64,000 nucleotides of DNA from Rosistilla carotiformis (GTDB taxonomy: Bacteria; Planctomycetota; Planctomycetia; Pirellulales; Pirellulaceae), in NCBI RefSeq assembly GCF_007753095.1, contig NZ_CP036348.1, forward strand, positions 4,813,411-4,877,410. Reading direction: 5' to 3'. Every line of letters starts with the position of its first letter. Positions within the stretch are counted from its first letter, which is position 1. Under the pieces are notes generated by a model that was not told where the DNA came from, did not search any database, and was given only the letters and a program-made list of their open reading frames with translations. Below, piece after piece: positions 42,155 through 50,065 of the stretch. A program made the position numbers and the translations under genes.

Positions 42155-43168
42155 ATGAAATTGCAAAAGACAAGATTCGCGTTCACCTTAGTCGAATTGT
42201 TAGTCGTGATCGCCATTATCGGAATTCTGGTTGGACTGTTGCTGCCCGCGGTACAGGCCGCTCGCGAAGCCGCACGCCGGATGCAATGCAGCAACAACCT
42301 GAAACAACTCGGGCTTGCACTGCACAATTACCACGACACATTCAAGACCTTCCCCCCCGCATTGCTAGGTTCGGGACGCTACAACAACGCGACCTATCAC
42401 GCGCAGCATGGCGGGATCAAAAACACCACCGGTTGGGCACTGATGTTGCCCTTCTTTGAGCAATCGGCGCTCGCCGACAAGTACGATTACAACGTCTGTT
42501 CCAGCAGTTCGAGCCCCTACGGCGGCCTGGTCGCGGGGGATGATACGATCAACGATGGCCTGTACAACGCGCCGCTGGATGTACTGGCATGCCCCTCCGA
42601 TCCAAGCTCCGGCTTGGTTGTCAGCACTTCCGCCGGCAGCACCAGCATGTACTCGCGGCGCGAAGCGATTCGTACCAGCTATGTCTTTTCCGTTGGCAGT
42701 TTCACCGACTACAGCGGGCCATGGAACACCTATTCAGGTAATATCCACCAGGGTGTCTTCGGAAACGATGGGGCTGCAAACTTTGCCGCCATGACCGATG
42801 GCACGTCGACGACAATTGCGATCGGGGAAGCGACCGGTGGTGCGTTTAAAACTTCGGCTGATTATGGACCCTGGGGGATGACCGGCACGCACACCTGCTG
42901 CCACGGCTATCTGCCCAACAGCAGCACCGAAGAGATTTCTCAAACCCGCGCTGCAGCCTACTCACAAAATTACAGCATCAACGGAGCCTACAACAACGAT
43001 GCCCAGGGCCGAACCTATGCATGGGTCTTCGGCAGCAAGCATCCTGGCGGGGCCAACTTTGTCTTTGCCGATGGGTCGGTCCACTTGTTAACCGAAACGA
43101 TGAACTATCTGACATTGCAACAACTGGGCTACATCCGTGATGGCCTGCCCGTTCCTTCGGACTACTAA
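42155..43168 (+). CDS. DUF1559 prepilin-like protein, copy 2
   Basis: 337 aa from ATG 42155 (a longer frame begins at 42092 but lacks the prepilin layout). It is nearly the same as copy 1 in the first 80 residues: FAFTLVELLVVIAIIGILVG and AAREAARRMQCSNNLKQLGL. The tail KHPGGANFVFADGSVHL again fits the H-X9-DG motif. Differences are clustered in the middle region (residues about 95-200), where surface variation would be expected. The two proteins have the same length. Product of a tandem duplication of the promoter-prepilin-lipoprotein unit. Confidence 0.95.
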   Translation: MKLQKTRFAFTLVELLVVIAIIGILVGLLLPAVQAAREAARRMQCSNNLKQLGLALHNYHDTFKTFPPALLGSGRYNNATYHAQHGGIKNTTGWALMLPFFEQSALADKYDYNVCSSSSSPYGGLVAGDDTINDGLYNAPLDVLACPSDPSSGLVVSTSAGSTSMYSRREAIRTSYVFSVGSFTDYSGPWNTYSGNIHQGVFGNDGAANFAAMTDGTSTTIAIGEATGGAFKTSADYGPWGMTGTHTCCHGYLPNSSTEEISQTRAAAYSQNYSINGAYNNDAQGRTYAWVFGSKHPGGANFVFADGSVHLLTETMNYLTLQQLGYIRDGLPVPSDY

Positions 43169-43199
43169 ACCGATCGAAACTTGGATGGTGGACTTTCAG

Positions 43200-43227
43200 A
43201 GGACCGGCGACGCCGTCGACCGGTCCT
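43200..43227 (+). terminator. Intercistronic hairpin, unit 2
   Basis: AGGACCGG (43200-43207) and CCGGTCCT (43220-43227) pair perfectly between the DUF1559 and lipoprotein genes. No T-tract. Same position as the unit 1 hairpin but different sequence. Confidence 0.6.
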
Positions 43228-43260
43228 TCGGGCAGCATATTTTATTTAGGAAATGGATCG

Positions 43261-43719
43261 ATGCGTTTTAATGTGATTTTGATACTTTTAGCACTCCTCT
43301 GCGCCGGTTGCGATTCCTCTTCGACCGGCCCTGCGACCGTTAGCGTCCAAGGGACCGTGACGCTCGATGGCGCTCCTGTCGAAGGGGCGAATGTTTACTT
43401 CATCAACGGCCAATTCAGCAGTTCGGCGAAAACCGACGCCTCGGGTGCCTATGTGCTTTCCGAGGGAGCGATCGCCGGTCCGAACACCGTCTACATCAGT
43501 AAGCTGTCGATTCCCGAGGGAGCGATGGTGGGGGCCGACGGGGCCATCGACGAAGGGCAAATGATGGCAATGGCAGGTGATCCGGCACTCGCCAATTCAA
43601 AATCGGGGCCCAAGGAGTTGTTGCCAGCCCGCTACAGCGATCCGGGTAAAACGGAACTCAATCTTTCGGTCCCCGAAGAGGGATCCGAAGCTGCCAATTT
43701 TGAATTGGTTTCGAAATAG
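43261..43719 (+). CDS. Small lipoprotein with carboxypeptidase-regulatory-like fold, copy 2
   Basis: 152 aa. Lipobox LCAGC (Cys 17). Core VSVQGTVTLDGAPVEGANVYF, ISKLSIPEGAMVGADGAIDE and ELLPARYSDPGKTELNLSV parallel copy 1 along the whole length. Its own Rho-independent terminator follows. As in unit 1 it lies downstream of a DUF1559 gene with a hairpin between. AGGAAATG-like sequence before the start may be the ribosome binding site. Confidence 0.88.
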   Translation: MRFNVILILLALLCAGCDSSSTGPATVSVQGTVTLDGAPVEGANVYFINGQFSSSAKTDASGAYVLSEGAIAGPNTVYISKLSIPEGAMVGADGAIDEGQMMAMAGDPALANSKSGPKELLPARYSDPGKTELNLSVPEEGSEAANFELVSK

Positions 43720-43746
43720 CCCGACACGCAATGGGGTCCGAATTCT

Positions 43747-43784
43747 CGGGTCGTGCCGCCAACGCGCGGTGCGACCCGCTTTTT
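43747..43784 (+). terminator. Rho-independent terminator of DUF1559 unit 2
   Basis: CGGGTCG (43747-43753) pairs with CGACCCG (43772-43778), with further inner pairing, and TTTTT follows at 43780-43784. It closes the second prepilin-lipoprotein unit. Confidence 0.8.
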
Positions 43785-43969
43785 CATTGATTTCTCGTTT
43801 CGCAACGCACGGCCATCTGGCTACAATGAAGAAGTTCGTCTCCGCGATTTCCGCTCGCGTGCGCTCGCTGATGTTTGGATCAAACGCATCGGGCGGTCTG
43901 CGAGCGATTGCTCATCTGCTACCGAAGCTTCGTCCACCGCCAATGCTCGAACCTTCTTCGAGGCTCTCC

Positions 43970-45529
43970 ATGAACTTTTCGTACCGAAACCCAGTCCTAC
44001 CCTGCCTGGCGTTCCTGTTGCTCACATCGATCGCCCACGGGGACAATCCCGCAGTGCTTTCGTCGCACGAAGCAACCCATCTGGGACTCGAACAGGCCTG
44101 GGGAAAAACGCTGCAAGCCGGTTCGGGAGTTGGCCGCCTGGTCGACATCGCGCTGCATGTCGACGAAACCCGCTCGCAAAAGTTCATCGATATTTTTGAT
44201 GGTGAAAAGCTTGTTTGGCGAACGCCAACGGACCGCTTGGATCCCGTCAGCGGAAAGCCCATCGGAGAGGAAGCGGTCCGCAAAGCCGCAGAGCGCGAAC
44301 TGCTGTTCCTAAAAGCGCGCGGAATCAAGGGGGAGATCCGCGAGAAGGTCATCCCGCAAATATGGTTATATGCCTTGGGTGCCGATGGTACCGTCCAAGC
44401 CCTCGATGCCGAGACCGGCGAAACGGTGTGGGTTCAACGAGCCGGTGAGCCACGCCAGCCCAAATTTTCGCTTGGCGTCGACGACCGCTATGTCAGCTTC
44501 CTGTCGGGCGCGACGCTCGTTCAATTGGACGCCCTCAAGGGAAGCATCGTCAACATCGAACCGTGCAAGACGGTCCCCATGGGGGGCGCCACGATCGTCG
44601 GTGATTATGTCATGAATCCATCGACCGTGGGCATCGAAGGCCACTGGTTGGACGACATCACCGAACCGCCTTACCTGTCGATGACCTCCGGACACGCGAT
44701 CGCCAAACCACGCCGCTTTCCAAAATCGAAACGGATGGCCTGGCCGACCAGTGAAGGGCTTGTCTATTGCATGGAAGCGACCGGATCGCCTTCGGAATTA
44801 TTCCGAATCCAATCCGCCGGGAATGTCAACGGACGCGTCGAAGCGGTCGGCGAGGACCTGATGTTCTTCAGCTCCGCCGGTGGCAGCGTTTATGCCTTCA
44901 AAGTCGCACGCTCCGCGACACCGCTGTGGCAATACAGCACTGGCGAACCCATGGTCGGCGACGTCATTGCATTGGACAAGAATATCTATGCGACTAGCTC
45001 CTACGGAAACCTGTACGCATTTGATGCCTCCAGCGGGCAACTGGTTTGGAAGACGCCCGCTTCGCGGATCAAAGAGGTGATCGGATCGATCGGCGACGCC
45101 CTGATCGCTCGGGATTCATCGAACCATCTTGCAATCGTCAACGCGCTGAACGGTTCTCGCGCAGCAACCGCGATGAGTACCATCCTGCACCGTACGATTG
45201 TCAATCGCGGAACCGACCGCGTTTATCTGGTCAGTGACACCGGATACGTGCAATGTTTGCGACCGATCGGACGCGAGCTGCCCGAATTGAAGATCGCTGT
45301 CGAATTCAAGCCCGAAGCCGAAACCGAAGAGCCAACAAAACCGGCGGCACCGAAAACGAACAACGAAAATCCGTTTGGAGCTCCCGCAGCCGGAGCTGAC
45401 CCGTTCGGCGCTCCGGCGGGTGGAGCCGATCCGTTTGGAGCTCCCGCAGGAGGAGCCGATCCGTTCGGAGCCCCCGCGGGTGGCGGCATGGACAATGCCG
45501 ATCCGTTTGGAGCGGCCAATCCTTTCTAA
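43970..45529 (+). CDS. Exported PQQ-like beta-propeller protein with repeat tail
   Basis: 519 aa from ATG 43970 (MNFSYRNPVLPCLAFLLLTS), which gives a signal peptide; the frame is open further upstream without family features. Middle part is a PQQ/WD-like propeller: WLYALGADGTVQALDAETGETVW, GSVYAFKVARSATPLWQYS and YGNLYAFDASSGQLVWKT are blade signatures. The last 60 residues are repeats of (D/N)PFGAPAGGA ending DPFGAANPF, flexible and probably surface-exposed. Function unknown; resembles BamB-type proteins but not specifically BamB. Confidence 0.82.
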   Translation: MNFSYRNPVLPCLAFLLLTSIAHGDNPAVLSSHEATHLGLEQAWGKTLQAGSGVGRLVDIALHVDETRSQKFIDIFDGEKLVWRTPTDRLDPVSGKPIGEEAVRKAAERELLFLKARGIKGEIREKVIPQIWLYALGADGTVQALDAETGETVWVQRAGEPRQPKFSLGVDDRYVSFLSGATLVQLDALKGSIVNIEPCKTVPMGGATIVGDYVMNPSTVGIEGHWLDDITEPPYLSMTSGHAIAKPRRFPKSKRMAWPTSEGLVYCMEATGSPSELFRIQSAGNVNGRVEAVGEDLMFFSSAGGSVYAFKVARSATPLWQYSTGEPMVGDVIALDKNIYATSSYGNLYAFDASSGQLVWKTPASRIKEVIGSIGDALIARDSSNHLAIVNALNGSRAATAMSTILHRTIVNRGTDRVYLVSDTGYVQCLRPIGRELPELKIAVEFKPEAETEEPTKPAAPKTNNENPFGAPAAGADPFGAPAGGADPFGAPAGGADPFGAPAGGGMDNADPFGAANPF

Positions 45530-45551
45530 CGGCCTGGCGGGAGATTTCCCA

Positions 45552-45595
45552 AGGTTTGGCAACGCGAACGCGACCCAAGGTTCGTTGCCTAACCT
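45552..45595. terminator. Hairpin between convergent genes
   Basis: AGGTTTGGCAACGCGAAC and GTTCGTTGCCTAACCT form a long stem with one mismatch and one bulge between the propeller gene and the MazG-like gene. No long T-run, but it lies between converging stops and may act on both strands. Confidence 0.55.
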
Positions 45596-45623
45596 GTAAT
45601 CCCGAACCATCGGAATCGGATTG

Positions 45624-45974
45624 TTAACGGCGATCGTCGTCGTACAGCTTGGGATTATTCCGATGGCGGTCGTGATCGCGAACCGTCTTCTTGACAAGGT
45701 TCCGTTCAAAGGCCTCGGTGAGATTGATGCCCATTTGGTTCGCCAAACAAATGGTGACGAACAAGACATCCGCCAGTTCGTCACCCGCATCGCCAAGCTT
45801 TTCGCCCGGCTTGGCGCTCTGATCACCAAAGCGACGCGATAGAATTCGGGCCAGCTCCCCGACCTCTTCCGTCAGCTGGGCGAGGTTGGTCAATTCGCTG
45901 AAGTAGCGAACTCCCAAGCGATTGATCCAATCGTCGACCAGCTGCTGCGCGTCGGCAAGCGTGATTTCAGCCAT
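45624..45974 (-). CDS. MazG-like nucleotide pyrophosphohydrolase
   Basis: 116 aa, a single MazG-type domain. LTEEVGELARIL provides the EExxE metal-binding motif, and GDELADVLFVTICLANQ the ExxD partner motif. Such enzymes hydrolyse nucleoside triphosphates, often non-canonical ones, to monophosphates. Small size is normal for the stand-alone dCTPase/YpjD-type group. Separated by 17 bp from the FG-GAP gene on the same strand. Confidence 0.88.
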   Translation of the reverse strand: MAEITLADAQQLVDDWINRLGVRYFSELTNLAQLTEEVGELARILSRRFGDQSAKPGEKLGDAGDELADVLFVTICLANQMGINLTEAFERNLVKKTVRDHDRHRNNPKLYDDDRR

Positions 45975-45991
45975 CGTTGACCGTCGGTCCT

Positions 45992-47212
45992 TTATTGAGC
46001 CGTATTCGTTAGCAGATGTGTTCCGCTTTTGCCCGCAACGGCGATGTCGTTACGTCCATCTTGATTGAAATCGGCCACCACGATTTGTAAGCCGGTTCCA
46101 ACGTGCCCTTCCTCGATCGTGTGTCGTTGAAACTTAGCTTGTTTCGGATCGACGGTATAGTAGTACATGCAGGGCATTTCTTGCCCTCCGGGATCATTGC
46201 CATTGTGGGCGTAATAGCGTTTTCCCGTGATCAATTCGGGCTTTCCGTCGCCCGTCAAATCGGCCCACGCCAAGGAGTGCGGTTGGCTGAATTCGCGATC
46301 GATCATGTGCTCCTTGAATTCGATCTCCCCATCGTCGTCGACGCCGGTGTTTTGCCACCATAACAATCCGTAATCGTGCCCTTTGCCAAAGATGATGTCG
46401 TTGCGCCCATCTTCGTCGACATCGACGATCAACATCGGCAGGCTCGCGTGTAGGTCCCACACCTTGTGGAACTTCCACTCGCCCGACCAAGGATTTTCGG
46501 CAGGCTGTTCATACCATCCCTGACCCACCAGGAGGTCCGTCTTGCCATCGCCGTTGAGATCTCCGACACCAACGCCGTGCCCATTTCCCGCCTTTCCGAT
46601 CATCGTGGGCACTAGCGAAAACGCGGCTTCCGATTTTTGGTCCTTCTTTTTCGCCTGTTCCTCTCCGGATTCCGATTTGGGTTTCAGCAAGCCGACGTAC
46701 ATCGGAACATCTTTGGCCCAGCTGTTGGCGATCCATTCAGGGCGCCCGTCGCCGTCGAGATCTTCGAACAATACGCCTTCGTTTCGCGATTGCCCGGTAT
46801 CGACCAGCAGATGTTTGTTCCACATCTTTCCAAGCTTCAGGCTTGGATCGCCTGGGTTCTCGAACCAATAGACCTCGGTCGGGATGAACGATCCGGCAAC
46901 CACATCGGGTCGGCCATCTTGATTGACATCGAAGACATAGTCCCCGTTGCTCTGCACGTATCCGTTCCAATCCTCGATCATCCGCAGCGGCCGCGGCGTC
47001 CATTCCGGATTCTTGTACCAAAACCGCCCGGCAACGATATCCAGCTTGCCATCCCCATCGACATCCGTGGCGGCAATCCCCTCGTTAGCATCCACGGCCA
47101 ACTGACGGACCTGAAAGGATGCTGGCGATTCCGCAGACGTGGTTTGTGGGGAGACGGCCTGGAATGCGCCGCTGGCAGCAACGATCGAAAGCATCCAATG
47201 TTTGATTTGCAT
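45992..47212 (-). CDS. Exported FG-GAP/VCBS-repeat protein
   Basis: 406 aa from ATG 47212 (MQIKHWMLSIVAASGAFQAV), a signal peptide; an upstream GTG at 47299 gives no signal. At least seven integrin-like repeats with calcium loops are visible, for example DVDGDGKLDIVAG, DVNQDGRPDVVAG, DLDGDGRPEWIAN, DLNGDGKTDLLVG, DVDEDGRNDIIFG, DLTGDGKPELITG and DFNQDGRNDIAVA. They should form a seven-bladed propeller. Such proteins are secreted and bind ligands or substrates. Downstream of it on the same strand is the MazG-like gene. Confidence 0.88.
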   Translation of the reverse strand: MQIKHWMLSIVAASGAFQAVSPQTTSAESPASFQVRQLAVDANEGIAATDVDGDGKLDIVAGRFWYKNPEWTPRPLRMIEDWNGYVQSNGDYVFDVNQDGRPDVVAGSFIPTEVYWFENPGDPSLKLGKMWNKHLLVDTGQSRNEGVLFEDLDGDGRPEWIANSWAKDVPMYVGLLKPKSESGEEQAKKKDQKSEAAFSLVPTMIGKAGNGHGVGVGDLNGDGKTDLLVGQGWYEQPAENPWSGEWKFHKVWDLHASLPMLIVDVDEDGRNDIIFGKGHDYGLLWWQNTGVDDDGEIEFKEHMIDREFSQPHSLAWADLTGDGKPELITGKRYYAHNGNDPGGQEMPCMYYYTVDPKQAKFQRHTIEEGHVGTGLQIVVADFNQDGRNDIAVAGKSGTHLLTNTAQ

Positions 47213-47541
47213 GGGGGGTTGAGTCCTTACGGCTTGTGGCGGGAAGTGGGGTTGGGTGAGGGTGTTGAGTTCTGTCGACGCAAGTATACCAAACAACACA
47301 AGCTGAGTTATTCGATAGGTTTTGGGATGAAATTTCAGCGTCCCCTAGTTTTTACCAGCACCTTTGACGGTCGGGGAGTATTGTTAGTAAACGGTGCGTT
47401 GGGCGTCGCGATGCCGATTCAGGAGATGCCTGATACGATTGCAGCACGCTTTCCTGCAAGCGCCGGACGTTTTCAACCGATGCCCCCTCGGCAGGTCTTG
47501 TTGTCTGACAAGTCTCCGAGTTGCGCGTATTGAGGGATACT

Positions 47542-48027
47542 GTGAACGAAACACTTTATCTGGAAGATCTGCACAAGGGAGATCATTGGGTCAGCCCCAG
47601 CCGCACGATTACGCGAGATCAGGTGATCGGTTTTGCCGATTTGACCGGTGATCACGACCCCCTGCACGTCGACGAAGACTTCGCCCGCAAGTCGGCGTTT
47701 CGCAAGCCGATCGCCCATGGTTTGCTTGGCCTATCGATCATGGCGGGGCTCTCTTCAAACCATCCCCAAGTCCACACGATCGCGTTCACCGATCTCGAGG
47801 ACTGGCAATTTAAGCACCCCATCTTTTTTGGTGATACGGTGCACGTGGAGACCGAAATCATCGCGATCCAGCCTCACGGCCGCCGCGCCGGGAAGGTGAC
47901 CTGGTTCCGCCAATTGATTAACCAAAGCGGTCTGGTCGTGCAACAAGGCAGCCTGGTGACGATCGTGGCTGCAAAAACGGCGACAAAAGTCCGACGCAAG
48001 GCGACGGAGGCCCACGAATCGGTTTAA
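47542..48027 (+). CDS. MaoC-like hot-dog dehydratase
   Basis: 161 aa from GTG 47542, chosen because GAGGG precedes it closely; a TTG at 47521 is also possible. One hot-dog domain with the MaoC hydratase motif FADLTGDHDPLHVDEDFARKS (catalytic Asp and His) and KPIAHGLLGLS. It would hydrate an enoyl-CoA type substrate. C-terminus is basic and extended (KTATKVRRKATEAHESV). No fatty-acid genes are adjacent. Cytoplasmic. Confidence 0.85.
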   Translation: MNETLYLEDLHKGDHWVSPSRTITRDQVIGFADLTGDHDPLHVDEDFARKSAFRKPIAHGLLGLSIMAGLSSNHPQVHTIAFTDLEDWQFKHPIFFGDTVHVETEIIAIQPHGRRAGKVTWFRQLINQSGLVVQQGSLVTIVAAKTATKVRRKATEAHESV

Positions 48028-48197
48028 TCCGGTTTGGCGTTGCACCCTGTGCGAGCGCTCGGTTCGCACCAGTTGCGTCGAACGGATCCACCCTTCGGGT
48101 CGGGTGTTGCGGAGTGTTGGCATTCGGCAGGTGTTTGGTCTATCGTAGACCGTAACCCCAAGAAATCCTGTGTTCGCGTCTCCCGAATCATGTCGCC

Positions 48198-50045
48198 ATG
48201 TTCTCTCTGCCGTTCCGCTCGCCAGCCGCTCGCCAATTGACGCGGATCGAACGTCAGTTGCGCGGACTTGCCAACCGATCAGACCAACAGCTTCGGGAAC
48301 GATCGGCGACCCTGCGATACCGCGCCGCGGCAGGCGAATCGCTGCACCGGATACTCCCCGAAGCGTACGCACTCGTTGTCGAAGCGGCGCAGCGCACCTT
48401 AAACCTTCGCCACTACGACGTGCAATTGTTGGGAGGCATCCATCTAGCGAACCGCTGTGTGATCGAGATGGAAACCGGCCAAGGCAAGACGCTGACCGCA
48501 ACCTTGCCGTTGTACCTGCACGCTTTGCGAGGCCAAGGCGTGCATCTGGCGACCAGTAATGATTACCTGGCTCGGCGCGACGCCGACACCATGCGACCAC
48601 TGTTCGCCATGTTGGGAATGACCTGTGGCGTGGTGGTCGATGGAATGAACGACGCCCAGCGCCGACAGGGCTATTGTTGCGACATCACCTATGCCACCGC
48701 TGCCGAACTTGGTTTCGATTTCTTACGCGATCGTTTGAAGCGCCGCGCCGAACGTGCATCTGGCAACGGCGCGTCCGAACTGCAGCCGGTCGGTCGCGGG
48801 CTCGAATATCTGTTGGCCGATGAAGCGGATGCGTTGATGATCGACGAAGCGAACACGCCGCTGGTGATCGCTGCTTCGTCGCCGCTGACCGATCAAAAAC
48901 AAGCCCTCTACGATTGGGCAGCGACCACCGCCCCTCGCGCACTCGAAAACCAACACTACCGGTACAACCTCCGCGAAGGCTCGGTGGAATTGTTACCCGC
49001 CGGACGCCAATGGGCGCGGCAACAATTGAACGGCAACTTGCTTGAAGGGCATAGCATCCTGGATCGATTCGAAAAGCTCGAACGGGCGATCCAAGTGCAC
49101 CGCGACTTCCATCGCGACCAACAGTACATCGTTCGCGAGGGCGAGATCGTGTTGGTCAACGAAGCGACGGGACGCTTGGGTGAGGGGCGGCAATGGCAAG
49201 ATGGCATTCAACAAGCAATTCAAGCGGCCGAGCGATTACCGATCACGGCGCCGACAACCCATGCGGCCAAACTGACCGTGCAGGGGCTGTTCCTCGCGTA
49301 TCGTCAGCTGGCCGGCATGACAGGGACCGCGGTTGCCGCAGCGACCGAACTGAAGAAGGTGTACAAGGCCAACGTGATCCCGATTCCGCCGCGTCATCCT
49401 TCGCGGCGGCAACCGCTGTCGACACGCTACTTTGCCGATCAAGACCAAAAATACCAAGCCATCGTCGACGAAATCGTTGCCGTCTCGCAAGCGGGACGGC
49501 CGGTGCTGATCAGCACCCGTAGTGTCGAGAATTCGCAGCGTTTAAGTAAACTATTGCATGATGCCCAGCTGCCGCACCAAGTGCTTAACGCCCAAGAACA
49601 CGCCTCGGAAGCGGAAATCATCGCCCGCGCCGGACGCTCGGGACAAGTCACGGTGGCGACCAGTATGGCGGGACGCGGCACGGATATTGAATTGTCCGAC
49701 GACGTGATCGAGCGCGGCGGTCTGCACGTGATTCTTTCGGAGCACCATGATTCCCCGCGTCAAGATCAACAGATGTGGGGTCGCTGTGGACGCCAAGGGC
49801 AACCGGGAACGTATCGCCTATTCCTCTGCTTGGATGATGCGATCTTAGATCGAGCCTACGGCGAAAAATCGGCAACCCAATACCGTCAGCATCGGCACGG
49901 TAACCAAGCCACGTCCCTTGCGGCCGCCCAACATGCCTTGGAACGACGCCGTCGCCAGAACCGCATGGCGGCACTGTACCATGAAAAACGACGACTCCGC
50001 GCGATCTGGGAAATGGGCCGCGATCCGTTGCTGGATGTGATGTAA
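48198..50045 (+). CDS. Short SecA-like preprotein translocase ATPase
   Basis: 615 aa, against about 900 in ordinary SecA. Helicase motor motifs are kept: METGQGKTLTATLPLYLHAL (Walker A; GQGKT instead of GEGKT), SNDYLARRDAD, ADEADALMIDEANTPLVIA (canonical VDEVDSILIDEARTPLIIS), LAGMTGTA, TSMAGRGTDIELSDD and MWGRCGRQGQPGTYRLFL. It ends soon after the second motor domain, so most of the helical wing, the scaffold end and the C-terminal zinc-binding tail are missing. Directly followed, 20 bp later, by the PqqD/M50/HlyD membrane gene. It is probably a paralogue dedicated to that partner rather than the housekeeping SecA. Confidence 0.9.
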   Translation: MFSLPFRSPAARQLTRIERQLRGLANRSDQQLRERSATLRYRAAAGESLHRILPEAYALVVEAAQRTLNLRHYDVQLLGGIHLANRCVIEMETGQGKTLTATLPLYLHALRGQGVHLATSNDYLARRDADTMRPLFAMLGMTCGVVVDGMNDAQRRQGYCCDITYATAAELGFDFLRDRLKRRAERASGNGASELQPVGRGLEYLLADEADALMIDEANTPLVIAASSPLTDQKQALYDWAATTAPRALENQHYRYNLREGSVELLPAGRQWARQQLNGNLLEGHSILDRFEKLERAIQVHRDFHRDQQYIVREGEIVLVNEATGRLGEGRQWQDGIQQAIQAAERLPITAPTTHAAKLTVQGLFLAYRQLAGMTGTAVAAATELKKVYKANVIPIPPRHPSRRQPLSTRYFADQDQKYQAIVDEIVAVSQAGRPVLISTRSVENSQRLSKLLHDAQLPHQVLNAQEHASEAEIIARAGRSGQVTVATSMAGRGTDIELSDDVIERGGLHVILSEHHDSPRQDQQMWGRCGRQGQPGTYRLFLCLDDAILDRAYGEKSATQYRQHRHGNQATSLAAAQHALERRRRQNRMAALYHEKRRLRAIWEMGRDPLLDVM

Positions 50046-50065
50046 CACACAACAAATCAATCCCT

